Below, piece by piece: positions 1 through 6,190 of a DNA stretch of 6,365 nucleotides. Source of the DNA: an uncultured bacterium (GTDB lineage Bacteria > Verrucomicrobiota > Verrucomicrobiia > Opitutales > Intestinicryptomonadaceae); the NCBI GenBank assembly GCA_905214995.1, contig CAJMOT010000119.1, forward strand, positions 1 through 6,365, read 5' to 3'. The notes beneath the pieces are model-generated. The model did not search any database, was not told where the DNA came from, and saw only the letters and a list, made by a program, of their open reading frames with translations. Position 1 is the first letter of the stretch; each line of letters begins with the position of its first letter. Made by a program: the position numbers and the translations under genes.

Positions 1-184
1 AGGCGAGCTTCTCTCCGCCGAACGCGCAGACGCGCAAGCCGGGCTTTTCGGCGAGCGCGCCGGCGACCATGCGCGCGGCCTGCTCGTCGCCCGAGTGCTC
101 TCCCGCAATCACGAGCAGGTCGCAACCTCCCCCCTTCGGCGGGGGAAAGTCGAAAGAGCGCATTTTCAGCACGTCGGGCTTCAT
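1..184 (-). CDS. lpxB: Lipid-A-disaccharide synthase, N-terminal part (runs off the left edge)
   Basis: LpxB is a GT19 glycosyltransferase that joins UDP-2,3-diacylglucosamine to lipid X, giving the beta-1,6 disaccharide of lipid A on the inner face of the cytoplasmic membrane. Only the first 61 residues are here. After a Pro/Gly-rich lead of about 20 residues comes a hydrophobic strand, LLVIAGEHSGD (residues 23-33), which matches the GEASGD signature at the start of LpxB with His in place of Ala. It is followed by the helix EQAARMVAGAL and the FGG turn expected in the first Rossmann-like repeat. The ATG at 184 is chosen because it lies 30 bases after the oxidoreductase stop; only a weak GGGAA lies upstream. 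Another Met at residue 8 (163) could be the true start, and the homology begins only near residue 22. It is probably co-transcribed with the gene to its right. The family call rests on the short N-terminal motif plus context. Confidence 0.82.
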   Translation of the reverse strand, partial: MKPDVLKMRSFDFPPPKGGGCDLLVIAGEHSGDEQAARMVAGALAEKPGLRVCAFGGEKLA

Positions 185-214
185 CGCGGGTTCCCGGTGA
201 AATCCGTCAGGCGG

Positions 215-1150
215 CTACTTTTGAAAGGCCCTTATCTGGCGTGTGATTTCGAGCGCGACTTCGAGCGCGCTCATGCCGAGAACGGCGTCGACCTTCGGGC
301 GGCGCTTGTTGATCACGCAGTCGGCGAAGCTCGCGAGCTCTATTTTCAGCGGTTCGCTCTTTTCTATCGGAACCTCCTCGGGGACGATTTCCGCGCAGTC
401 CTTGACGCGTATGACATGCCCCTTCTGGTTGAGGAAGTCGAGCGACATGTACATGCCCTCCTGAAAAATGCGTATGTCGCGCAGCTTTTTGAGGCTTACG
501 CGGCTGACGTTGAGGTTGGCGACGCACCCGTTTTCAAAGGCGATGCGCGCGTTTGCGATGTCCTCGCTGCGGCTGAGCACGCCCACGCCCACGGCCTCTA
601 TGCGCGACACATGGGAATTCGCGAGCTTGAGGACGACGCCGATGTCGTGTATCATGAGGTCGAGGACGACGCCAACCTCGGTTCCGCGCGGATTGAACGG
701 CGCGAGCCTGTCGGCGGTGATAAAGCGCGGGCTGCGGACGCGCTCCTCCATGAACTTCATCACGGGGTTGAAATGCTCTATGTGGCCAACCTGCACGACG
801 AGGTTTTTGGACCTTGCGACCTCCACGATTTTTTCGGCGTCGGCAATCGACGTGCAAATCGGCTTTTCTATGAGCAGGTCGCAATTTTTTTCGAAGAGCT
901 CCATGGCGACCTCCGTGTGCCTGTCGGTCGGAACCGCGACGCTTACGGCGTGGCACGCCTCGCCGAGCTCCGCCGCCGAGCCGAACGCGCGGCAGCCGAA
1001 CCTGTCGGCGATTTCCCTCGCCCTCGCGGGGTCGGCGTCGCAAACCCCCACGAGCTCGGTGGTTTCGAGCTCCGAATATATGCGGGCGTGGTGCTGTCCG
1101 AGATAGCCGACGCCCACTACTCCGCACTTCAACTTTTCGCCATTGTTCAT
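215..1150 (-). CDS. Gfo/Idh/MocA family NAD(P)-dependent oxidoreductase, possibly GnnA-like (UDP-GlcNAc 3-dehydrogenase)
   Basis: This 311-residue protein is a typical Gfo/Idh/MocA dehydrogenase of usual length. The N-terminal Rossmann fold shows GVVGVGYLG (G13, G15, G18) and an acidic residue ending strand 2 (CDAD, 37-40). The family EKP motif is at 95-97, with the Lys that normally contacts cofactor and substrate. GHIEHFNP (122-129) and DLMIHDIG (164-171, with the conserved Asp and His) belong to the C-terminal sugar-binding domain. The GHIE.FNP and GVVLDL.IHDI motifs resemble members annotated as UDP-N-acetylglucosamine 3-dehydrogenase. In Acidithiobacillus, gnnA and gnnB lie next to lpx genes and make the 3-amino sugar for amide-linked lipid A. 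Here the next gene is lpxB, which fits a role in lipid A, but no GnnB aminotransferase is visible. The ATG at 1150 is the only reasonable start, since an in-frame TAG lies about five codons upstream. Family call strong; substrate inferred. Confidence 0.9.
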   Translation of the reverse strand: MNNGEKLKCGVVGVGYLGQHHARIYSELETTELVGVCDADPARAREIADRFGCRAFGSAAELGEACHAVSVAVPTDRHTEVAMELFEKNCDLLIEKPICTSIADAEKIVEVARSKNLVVQVGHIEHFNPVMKFMEERVRSPRFITADRLAPFNPRGTEVGVVLDLMIHDIGVVLKLANSHVSRIEAVGVGVLSRSEDIANARIAFENGCVANLNVSRVSLKKLRDIRIFQEGMYMSLDFLNQKGHVIRVKDCAEIVPEEVPIEKSEPLKIELASFADCVINKRRPKVDAVLGMSALEVALEITRQIRAFQK

Positions 1151-1214
1151 ACTCCCGCCACACTACCGCGCCCAAGCGCGATTACAAGCAAATACTCGCC
1201 CCATGCGGCGCGCG

Positions 1215-1287
1215 GGCAGGCGCGGACAAAAACCGTACCGCGCCAACACGCGGATTTCTCCCTCTAAACATAAAGTCCGCGCCTGCC
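1215..1287. repeat. 13-bp perfect inverted repeat enclosing a second hairpin
   Basis: GGCAGGCGCGGAC at 1215-1227 is the exact reverse complement of 1275-1287. The 47-base loop holds a second perfect stem, CCGCG at 1238-1242 with CGCGG at 1249-1253 and a six-base loop. Read on the minus strand it lies 65 to 137 bases upstream of the oxidoreductase start, so it would be in the 5' leader if transcription starts near 1320-1385. There is no T-tract after either arm, so it does not look like a simple intrinsic terminator. It may be a structured leader, a protein-binding site or a copy of a dispersed palindromic repeat. The pairing is seen directly; the function is unknown. Confidence 0.6.
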
Positions 1288-1321
1288 GCTTTCGCAAGAT
1301 GTACGCGCAATCGCGCGGCGA

Positions 1322-1349
1322 TTAATATCAGAAAAGTATGGGGCCGCAA
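1322..1349 (-). promoter_or_regulatory. Alternative promoter candidate (TTGCGG, 16 bases, TATTAA)
   Basis: On the minus strand TTGCGG (1349-1344) is followed after 16 bases by TATTAA (1327-1322). Each box is an imperfect match to the sigma-70 consensus. It is nearer the oxidoreductase start than the TATAAT candidate and would give a leader of about 165 bases that still includes the inverted repeat. It is listed as an alternative only. Confidence 0.2.
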
Positions 1350-1387
1350 ACGCGCAATACGCGCATACGAGCGCCGCAATGCACGCT

Positions 1388-1416
1388 ATTATAATGGTGT
1401 TGCCGTAAAATTTTCC
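1388..1416 (-). promoter_or_regulatory. Possible promoter for the oxidoreductase-lpxB pair (TATAAT)
   Basis: A perfect TATAAT lies on the minus strand at 1393-1388. At a 17-base spacing the -35 position (1416-1411) reads GGAAAA, which is a poor match to TTGACA. The eight bases ATTATAAT (1388-1395) are palindromic, so the same hexamer also occurs on the plus strand, where no gene follows. A start near 1381 would give a leader of about 230 bases carrying the inverted repeat. Low confidence, because the primary sigma consensus of this organism is not known. Confidence 0.3.
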
Positions 1417-1611
1417 ATCGCGCACAAACCTTCGGTTGCGCGCGGCAATATTTACTAAAAAATTTCAGCGTTTGAAAACCGCTTCAAATTCCGCGCATAC
1501 ACGGCGAGCAAAAAAGGCTTCCAATCCGTCCTATGCAATGCGTTCGCGCTTCGCCTTCCCGACTGCGGAAATTTCAAACGCGAAATGGGGACGGCGCGCG
1601 GCGCGCAAAAT

Positions 1612-2085
1612 TTATTCGCCCTGCGCCGCGCGGTTGGCGTCGTCGATTTCCGAGACTTTTTCGCGCGCGGTTTCGAGAAACCCCCGCAGCTCTTCAAAGC
1701 CGTCTGCAAAATTCGCGTCGAGCCATGCGTCCGCCATTGCGCACGCCATTGATTCGCCCACAATCATTGAGCCCATCGAAATGACGTTGGCGTCGTTTAT
1801 CGCCTTTGCCTTTTGCGCGGCGAAAACGGATTCCACGCACACGGCGCGGACGCCGCGGATTTTGTTGGCAACAAGCGCCATTCCCGCGCCCGTCCCGCAA
1901 AATAAAACCGCCCCGTCCGCGCCGCCCGACGCGACCGCTTTCGCGGCGGATTCGGCGACTTCAAAATACGCCTTGCCCGAATATCCGTCGGCGTCGAGGA
2001 TTTCCGCCCCGCGCCCTCGCAGATGCCGCTCGACCGCCTTTTTCAGATCGTAGGCGAAAGGGTCGGCTCCGAGCGCGATTTTCAT
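1612..2085 (-). CDS. RpiB/LacA/LacB-family sugar-phosphate isomerase, divergent
   Basis: The 157-residue product has the RpiB/LacAB fold: MKIALGAD at the N-terminus, the active-site loop LFCGTGAGMA (61-70) with Cys63, which aligns with the catalytic Cys of E. coli RpiB, VANKIRGVRA (72-81), and INDANV (96-101) followed by MGSMIVGE and DAWL. RpiB interconverts ribose 5-phosphate and ribulose 5-phosphate. Several classical residues are absent: the DH pair near residue 9 is DP here, the His of H-N-D-x-N (E. coli His99) is Ile96, and the C-terminal GGRH phosphate-binding motif is DGFE. Members lacking these His residues form a side group whose substrate I cannot name, so ribose 5-phosphate should not be assumed. 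The start overlaps the prc stop by ATGA (2082-2085), and a GGGGAGGGGGA run just upstream can serve as the ribosome binding site. It is the last gene of its run; a stop TAA is at 1612-1614. Confidence 0.85.
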   Translation of the reverse strand: MKIALGADPFAYDLKKAVERHLRGRGAEILDADGYSGKAYFEVAESAAKAVASGGADGAVLFCGTGAGMALVANKIRGVRAVCVESVFAAQKAKAINDANVISMGSMIVGESMACAMADAWLDANFADGFEELRGFLETAREKVSEIDDANRAAQGE

Positions 2086-4487
2086 TTCGCGTCCCCCTCC
2101 CCGCCCTTTTCGCCGAGAATTTCAATCCAGTCGGCCATTATGCGCAGCGCCTCGCGCAGCTGGACGTCGAATGCCGGAGGCTCGTCCGAACCGAGCTCCG
2201 ATTCGAGATCTCCGGCGGGCGCCGCCGGGTCTCCGTCCTTCCCGGGCTCCTTTTCGCCGTCGGCGTGGGCGTTTTCCTTCGCGCTTTCGAGGAGGATTTC
2301 CTCCTTCTTGAAATTGAGTTTGGAAAGCTCCTTTTCCCTCTTTTCCGAAGCGTCTGCGAACGCCTCGTCGTCGGCGAGCTTCTTCTCGCGCTCGGCGAGG
2401 TTCACGCTCCAGTCCTTCGTCTTCCAACGCGTCTTGACGCGGTCTATCTGCGAGTTCCAGAAGGCGAATTCGTCCAGCTTTTTCTGGCGCGCTTCCGACT
2501 GCTCGGTGAGCTTTTTGATGAGCGCCTCCGCCTGGCCCTCGGGCACGCCGTACCCCCAGACCTCCTCAATTCTGTCGGGCTCGATGCAGTCCCACTTCAT
2601 GGCGTAGTCTTTGTACTGCTCGCCGATTTCCATATAGTCGTAGGGCGAGGGCAAAACTATGTCGGAATGAACCCCCTTGACCTGTATGGAATCCCCGTTG
2701 GGCGCGTACCACTTTTGGACGGTGACCTTTGCCGCGCTCTTCTGTTCGGGATCGAAATTGCCGAGATTGAGCACTGCCTGAACCGTTCCCTTACCGTGGG
2801 TGCTCTTGTCGCCGACGACAATCGCGCGCTTGTGGTTTTGGAGCGCGCCCGCGACGATCTCCGTGGCGGAGGCTGACAGTCGGCTGACCATTATGATGAG
2901 GGGGCCGTCCCAGACGAGCTTAGGGTCTTCGTCCCACAGGCGTTCCGTCTTGCCCGCGGCGTTGCGCACCTGCACTACGGGCCCGCGCTTTATGAAGAGT
3001 CCCGCCAGATCCACCGCCTCGGTGAGGAATCCCCCGCCGTTGCGCCGCAAGTCGAGAATCACGCCCTTGACGCCGAATTTTTTGAGTTTCAGAAGCAGCT
3101 CCTCCACGTCCTTCGTGGTGCTGAACCCCTTGGATTCGCCGTTGAATCCGCCCTCGCCGTAGAACGCGGGCAGGTCGATCACGCCCACGGGCAGCGTTTT
3201 GTCGCCAACGGGAACCGTGTATATCTCGGCCTTCGCGAGCTTCGTCGTGAGCTTTATTTCGCGGCGGACGAGGGTTATCGTCTTGCGCGCGGACGGATTT
3301 GAGGCGGGCTCTATCAGCAGCCGGACTTTCGTGCCGCTCTTGCCGCGTATCATTCTGACCGTATTGCGGAGCTTCATGCCTATCACGTCCACGATTTCGC
3401 CGGTCTCCTGCCCCACCCCGAGAATCTTGTCTCCGGGGCTTATCTGCTTGCACTCCTCGGCGGGGCCGCCGGGCATCAGCTCGGAAATCGTGCAATAGCC
3501 GTCCTTGTCCTGGAGAAGCGCGCCGATGCCAACGAGCGCGTTGCGCACGGAGATGTCGAACTCTTCGAGATAGTACTCGGACAGGAACGACGAGTGCGGA
3601 TCGTATAGGCGCGAAAGCGTGTTCAGGTAGATCTCCTGAATTTCCATCGCGTCGGCCTTGCGGTAGTTTTCGATGAGGCGCTCGTACCTGCGCAAAACCT
3701 CCTTTTCGGCCTTGGCGAGCTTTTCCTCGAAAGTTTTGGGAGCCTCTTCTTCCTCCTCGACGACCTCGGCAACCTTTTCCGCCTCCGTTTCCGCAGTTGC
3801 GGAATCGCCGCCCGCCGCCTCGGCGCCCTTTACTCCGGCGGATTTTTCGGCGGACTTCGCCCCATCCCGCTTTTCGGCGTTTTTTTCGGCGTCGCGCTTC
3901 TTGGCGGAATACGAAAGGATTTCGTTTACTATGTCGTATTTCAGCCTGTTTTCCCATAGGCGGTTGGCGGCCTCCCAGTCCTCGGGCCATTCCTCCTTGC
4001 TGCGGTCGGGCCTGAAAGTCGCCTTTTCGGAGAAGTCGAAGGGCTTTTTCATTCTCTCCCTTATCCATTCGAGGCGCGCGTCGGCGCGGTCGAGAAACTT
4101 GTCGTAAATCGAAAACGCCGGCAGCAGCGTGCCCTGGTGGAGCATCACGTCTATCGAGGGCGAGAAGAAATCCTGAAAATGCTGGACGTCGCCCGCGGTG
4201 AAAAACAGCTTGAAGAAGTCGACGTTCTGCATGTATTCGCGTATAAACTCGCGCACGTCGAGCTCCGTAATGGGCATTTTAAGGTAGTGGCCCCGCTCCA
4301 TGCAGTAGACGAGCCACTTTGTCTCGTTGCGCATTTTGACGGGCGTCTGGAGCTGTACGGGCTTGCGCTTCTGGACGGATTTCGCCGGAGCCGCCTGCGC
4401 CTGTTCAGCCGGATATGCCGGCGCGCAGAAAACCGCGGCCGCCGCGAGCGCGAATGCCGCCGACGACAGTTTTATCAAATTCATCAT
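2082..4487 (-). CDS. prc: Carboxy-terminal processing (tail-specific) protease, Prc type, S41 family
   Basis: Prc is a periplasmic Ser/Lys protease that degrades or trims envelope proteins from their C-terminal ends; in E. coli it controls the peptidoglycan hydrolase MepS with the lipoprotein NlpI. The 801-residue product starts with a Sec signal peptide (about 1-27, cleavage after AYPA). An N-terminal helical domain follows with the Prc motif NRLKYD (180-185), then a PDZ domain (about 310-400; GIGALL, GGPAEE, PGDKILGVGQ), the S41 core (about 430-615; ILDLRRNGGGFLTEAV) and a Prc-type C-terminal helical domain (about 620-795, DUF3340-like). The catalytic dyad is S540 in SRLSASATEI and K566 in GKGTVQ. 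It is longer than E. coli Prc (about 680 residues) mainly through a Lys/Ala/Glu-rich insertion at 196-250 and an acidic stretch near 736-772. The start ATG-ATG has no clear SD; the 56-base spacer is AT-rich. It follows the rhomboid gene and overlaps the isomerase gene by 4 bases. Confidence 0.95.
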   Translation of the reverse strand: MMNLIKLSSAAFALAAAAVFCAPAYPAEQAQAAPAKSVQKRKPVQLQTPVKMRNETKWLVYCMERGHYLKMPITELDVREFIREYMQNVDFFKLFFTAGDVQHFQDFFSPSIDVMLHQGTLLPAFSIYDKFLDRADARLEWIRERMKKPFDFSEKATFRPDRSKEEWPEDWEAANRLWENRLKYDIVNEILSYSAKKRDAEKNAEKRDGAKSAEKSAGVKGAEAAGGDSATAETEAEKVAEVVEEEEEAPKTFEEKLAKAEKEVLRRYERLIENYRKADAMEIQEIYLNTLSRLYDPHSSFLSEYYLEEFDISVRNALVGIGALLQDKDGYCTISELMPGGPAEECKQISPGDKILGVGQETGEIVDVIGMKLRNTVRMIRGKSGTKVRLLIEPASNPSARKTITLVRREIKLTTKLAKAEIYTVPVGDKTLPVGVIDLPAFYGEGGFNGESKGFSTTKDVEELLLKLKKFGVKGVILDLRRNGGGFLTEAVDLAGLFIKRGPVVQVRNAAGKTERLWDEDPKLVWDGPLIIMVSRLSASATEIVAGALQNHKRAIVVGDKSTHGKGTVQAVLNLGNFDPEQKSAAKVTVQKWYAPNGDSIQVKGVHSDIVLPSPYDYMEIGEQYKDYAMKWDCIEPDRIEEVWGYGVPEGQAEALIKKLTEQSEARQKKLDEFAFWNSQIDRVKTRWKTKDWSVNLAEREKKLADDEAFADASEKREKELSKLNFKKEEILLESAKENAHADGEKEPGKDGDPAAPAGDLESELGSDEPPAFDVQLREALRIMADWIEILGEKGGEGDAK

Positions 4488-4543
4488 ATGTCAAGATTTG
4501 TTGAAAAATTGAGCCTTTTCAAATTAAAAATCTCGCGTCGAGC

Positions 4544-5431
4544 TCACCGCTTCATGGCTTTCCGCGCGTCGGCGAGGGTCTGCCTTTCCCCCTCCGTGAG
4601 CGAGGCAAACCCTTCCGAGGTTATTTTGTCGAGGATTCTGTCAACCTCCCTCCCAAGGTCCGAAGAATCGGAAATGTTTACGCGGTAAGAGTATTCGGAC
4701 GCGCTTTTTGTATTTTTTTCGGATTTTCCGGCGGGAATCTTAAACGAAAGTTTGTCGAGAAACGCGAGCCTCCCGCCCCTTATCGCGCGCGCCGAGAGCA
4801 GGCCTGCCGCCATTCCGCCCAAGTGCCCCGCGTACGCTATGTCCGACGCCCCGCCCGAGAGCGTGTAAAGCAGCCCGACGCCCTCCAACGCGGCGGCGAT
4901 TTTGAGCATAGTCATCGGCTTCACGGAAACCGGCAACACGAAGAACAGCAGGAACGTCACGGGCACGGGCGGATAGAGCGCGCAAAAGCACGCGAACACC
5001 GCCATCACCGAGGCCGACGCCCCGACTAGCCCGCCCGGGGAACCGACGGAGAACAGGAGCCACAACGCCGCCCCGGCCAGCCCGCCGCAAAGGTAGACGA
5101 ACAGAAATTTCCGCGCGCCTATCCACGACTCGAGCGGCTTTCCCATAAAGTAAAGCGCTATCATGTTGAAGGCTATGTGCGCGAGCCCCGCGTGCAGAAA
5201 CGAATACGTCAACGGCGTCCAGACCCGCCCGGAGGCGAGCCCCGCCCACGAGAGGTCGAAGAGCGAAAAGAATGTCCCGTAGCCGAAAAACCTGTCTGCG
5301 AACGCCCCCGCAACCAACGCGGCGACGTTGAAAAATATCAGCGCCTTGACCGCCGAAATATTGCCGAAAAAATCTGCAACCGTGCGCCTTCCGCCGCGGC
5401 CGCGCATGTAGTCCCTATCGTAAATCGACAT
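4544..5431 (-). CDS. Rhomboid family intramembrane serine protease
   Basis: Rhomboids cut transmembrane segments of substrates within the membrane. The 295-residue product has about six hydrophobic helices (near 27-45, 76-97, 108-128, 133-152, 156-191 and 198-214). The signature residues are all there: WTPLTYSFLHAG (71-82), H80, H85 and N89 in the HxxxxHxxxN helix, the nucleophile S139 in GLVGASAS, and the partner H203 in AYAGHLGG. After the membrane core comes a soluble tail (about 222-295) with a Ser/Lys-rich linker and a short helical motif, VDRILDKITSEGFASLTEGE, like the small C-terminal domain found on many rhomboids of Bacteroidota and Verrucomicrobiota (DUF6576-like, from memory). The start follows an AT-rich spacer, ATATATAAA, with no SD. 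It lies 33 bases after tcdA and 56 bases before prc. It should be active; its substrate is unknown. Confidence 0.93.
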   Translation of the reverse strand: MSIYDRDYMRGRGGRRTVADFFGNISAVKALIFFNVAALVAGAFADRFFGYGTFFSLFDLSWAGLASGRVWTPLTYSFLHAGLAHIAFNMIALYFMGKPLESWIGARKFLFVYLCGGLAGAALWLLFSVGSPGGLVGASASVMAVFACFCALYPPVPVTFLLFFVLPVSVKPMTMLKIAAALEGVGLLYTLSGGASDIAYAGHLGGMAAGLLSARAIRGGRLAFLDKLSFKIPAGKSEKNTKSASEYSYRVNISDSSDLGREVDRILDKITSEGFASLTEGERQTLADARKAMKR

Positions 5432-5464
5432 TTTATATATTGATATGAGAAAATCCGGTTATGT

Positions 5465-6190
5465 TCATTTTTCGCCCAAAATTTCGGAGAGCGCGAGCCC
5501 TGCGAGCCGCAGCCCGAAAATCCCCGCCACGACCGCGCAGCTGCCGACGACCTTTCCGCCGCCGCCCGCGTCCGCCGAAACGTGGGAAAACTTCGGCGCG
5601 GGCTCGTCGGAAAAAACGCACCGGCACCCGCCGGAATAGTCGAGCGAGCGCAGAATTTTGCGGACGCGCGCGGCAATCGGACAGCCGAAAGTTTTCATGA
5701 TGTCCGCCGACATGACGCGCGACGGATCGCGGCGGCGCGCCGCCCCCATGCTCGAAACTATCGCAACACCCGCCTCCGACGCCGCAAATATCAGCGCTGC
5801 CTTCGGCGCAATCGAGTCTATCGCGTCCACGACAACCCTGCCTCCGGCGGCATTGCCGACAACGGCGCGGGCGTTTTCGGCGCCTATGAACTCCGCGCGG
5901 ACTTCCGCGCGGGCGGAGGGGTTGATGTCCAAAATCCTATCGCGGACGACCTCGGCCTTTGGCCTGCCCAGCGTCGACGACAGCGCGCAGAGCTGGCGGT
6001 TTATGTTGCTCTCCTCAACCGTGTCGAAATCCCAGAGCTCGAACTCCCCGACGCCCGTCCGAGCGAGAGCCTCCGCCGCGAAGGAGCCCACCGCCCCAAC
6101 GCCGCAGACGACGGCGCGCGCCGAGGCGATTTTTTCGCACGCGGATTCGCCCAGCAGTACGGCGGTTCTGGAAAATCTCTCGGGAATCAT
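5465..6190 (-). CDS. tcdA: tRNA threonylcarbamoyladenosine dehydratase (TcdA/CsdL), E1-like
   Basis: TcdA is an E1/ThiF-fold enzyme that uses ATP to dehydrate N6-threonylcarbamoyladenosine at position 37 of ANN-decoding tRNAs into its cyclic form, ct6A, in the cytoplasm. The 241-residue product begins with the family's RFSRTAVLLGE and shows the nucleotide-binding loop CGVGAVGS (29-36), WDFD (53-56), SNINRQ (61-66), GRPKAEV (75-81), DAIDS (122-126), RRRDPSRV (152-159), and the TcdA-type stretch with VRKILR and CVFSDE (176-196). These together separate TcdA from ThiF, MoeB and HesA, and there is no CxxC zinc site. It is a little shorter than E. coli TcdA (268), with a compact C-terminal part but the usual GIFGLRLA helix. 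The start overlaps the upstream gene's stop by ATGA (6187-6190), which suggests translational coupling. Sulfur-relay partners are not in the window. Confidence 0.93.
   Translation of the reverse strand: MIPERFSRTAVLLGESACEKIASARAVVCGVGAVGSFAAEALARTGVGEFELWDFDTVEESNINRQLCALSSTLGRPKAEVVRDRILDINPSARAEVRAEFIGAENARAVVGNAAGGRVVVDAIDSIAPKAALIFAASEAGVAIVSSMGAARRRDPSRVMSADIMKTFGCPIAARVRKILRSLDYSGGCRCVFSDEPAPKFSHVSADAGGGGKVVGSCAVVAGIFGLRLAGLALSEILGEK

Larger units (their letters stand above)
1151..1611. other. Intergenic region between rpiB-like gene and the oxidoreductase-lpxB pair
   Basis: This 461-base stretch has no convincing gene. The short reading frames in it give Arg/Ala-rich translations without recognisable motifs, and their start regions look poor. 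It is a mix of GC-rich pieces and AT-rich patches (around 1321-1340, 1387-1416 and 1449-1465). I see no tRNA-like T-loop and no Rho-independent terminator with a strong GC stem and T-tract. It does contain possible minus-strand promoter elements and an inverted repeat, listed separately. Since both flanking genes are on the minus strand, it should hold the 3' end signals of the upstream operon and the promoter and leader of the oxidoreductase-lpxB pair. Confidence 0.7.

Noticed and set aside
95..1267. A 390-codon open frame on the plus strand
   Set aside because: It lies opposite the oxidoreductase gene, its translation is rich in Arg, Ala and His with no motif, and the minus-strand frame shows a complete conserved enzyme. 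It is a product of GC-rich codon use.
1143..1379. Short open frames on both strands in the gene-free region
   Set aside because: Their translations are Arg/Ala-rich with no motif and they overlap the inverted repeat; nothing supports expression.
1419..1444. Imperfect hairpin CGCGC-ACA-AACC / GGTT-GCGCG
   Set aside because: The stem is interrupted by a three-base bulge and no T-tract follows on either strand. It may be chance pairing in GC-rich DNA.
1457..1483. Possible terminator after rpiB on the minus strand: AGCG, 9-base loop, CGCT, then GAAA and six T
   Set aside because: The stem is only four pairs and separated from the T-tract by four bases; the overlapping TTTGAA/TTCAAA pairing competes with it. 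Too weak to call a terminator.
1469..1581. GCGTTTGAAA at 1469-1478 and its reverse complement at 1572-1581, with a related copy near 6213
   Set aside because: The copy near 6213 lies in coding sequence and the matches are about ten bases without extension, so this gives no good case for a repeat family or mobile element ends.
1806..2876. A 356-codon open frame on the plus strand
   Set aside because: It is antisense to rpiB and prc, with an Arg/Pro-rich start and no recognisable domain, while both minus-strand genes are well supported.
2920..4068. A 382-codon open frame on the minus strand
   Set aside because: It is a shifted frame inside prc with very high Arg and Gly content; the prc frame carries all catalytic motifs without a break.
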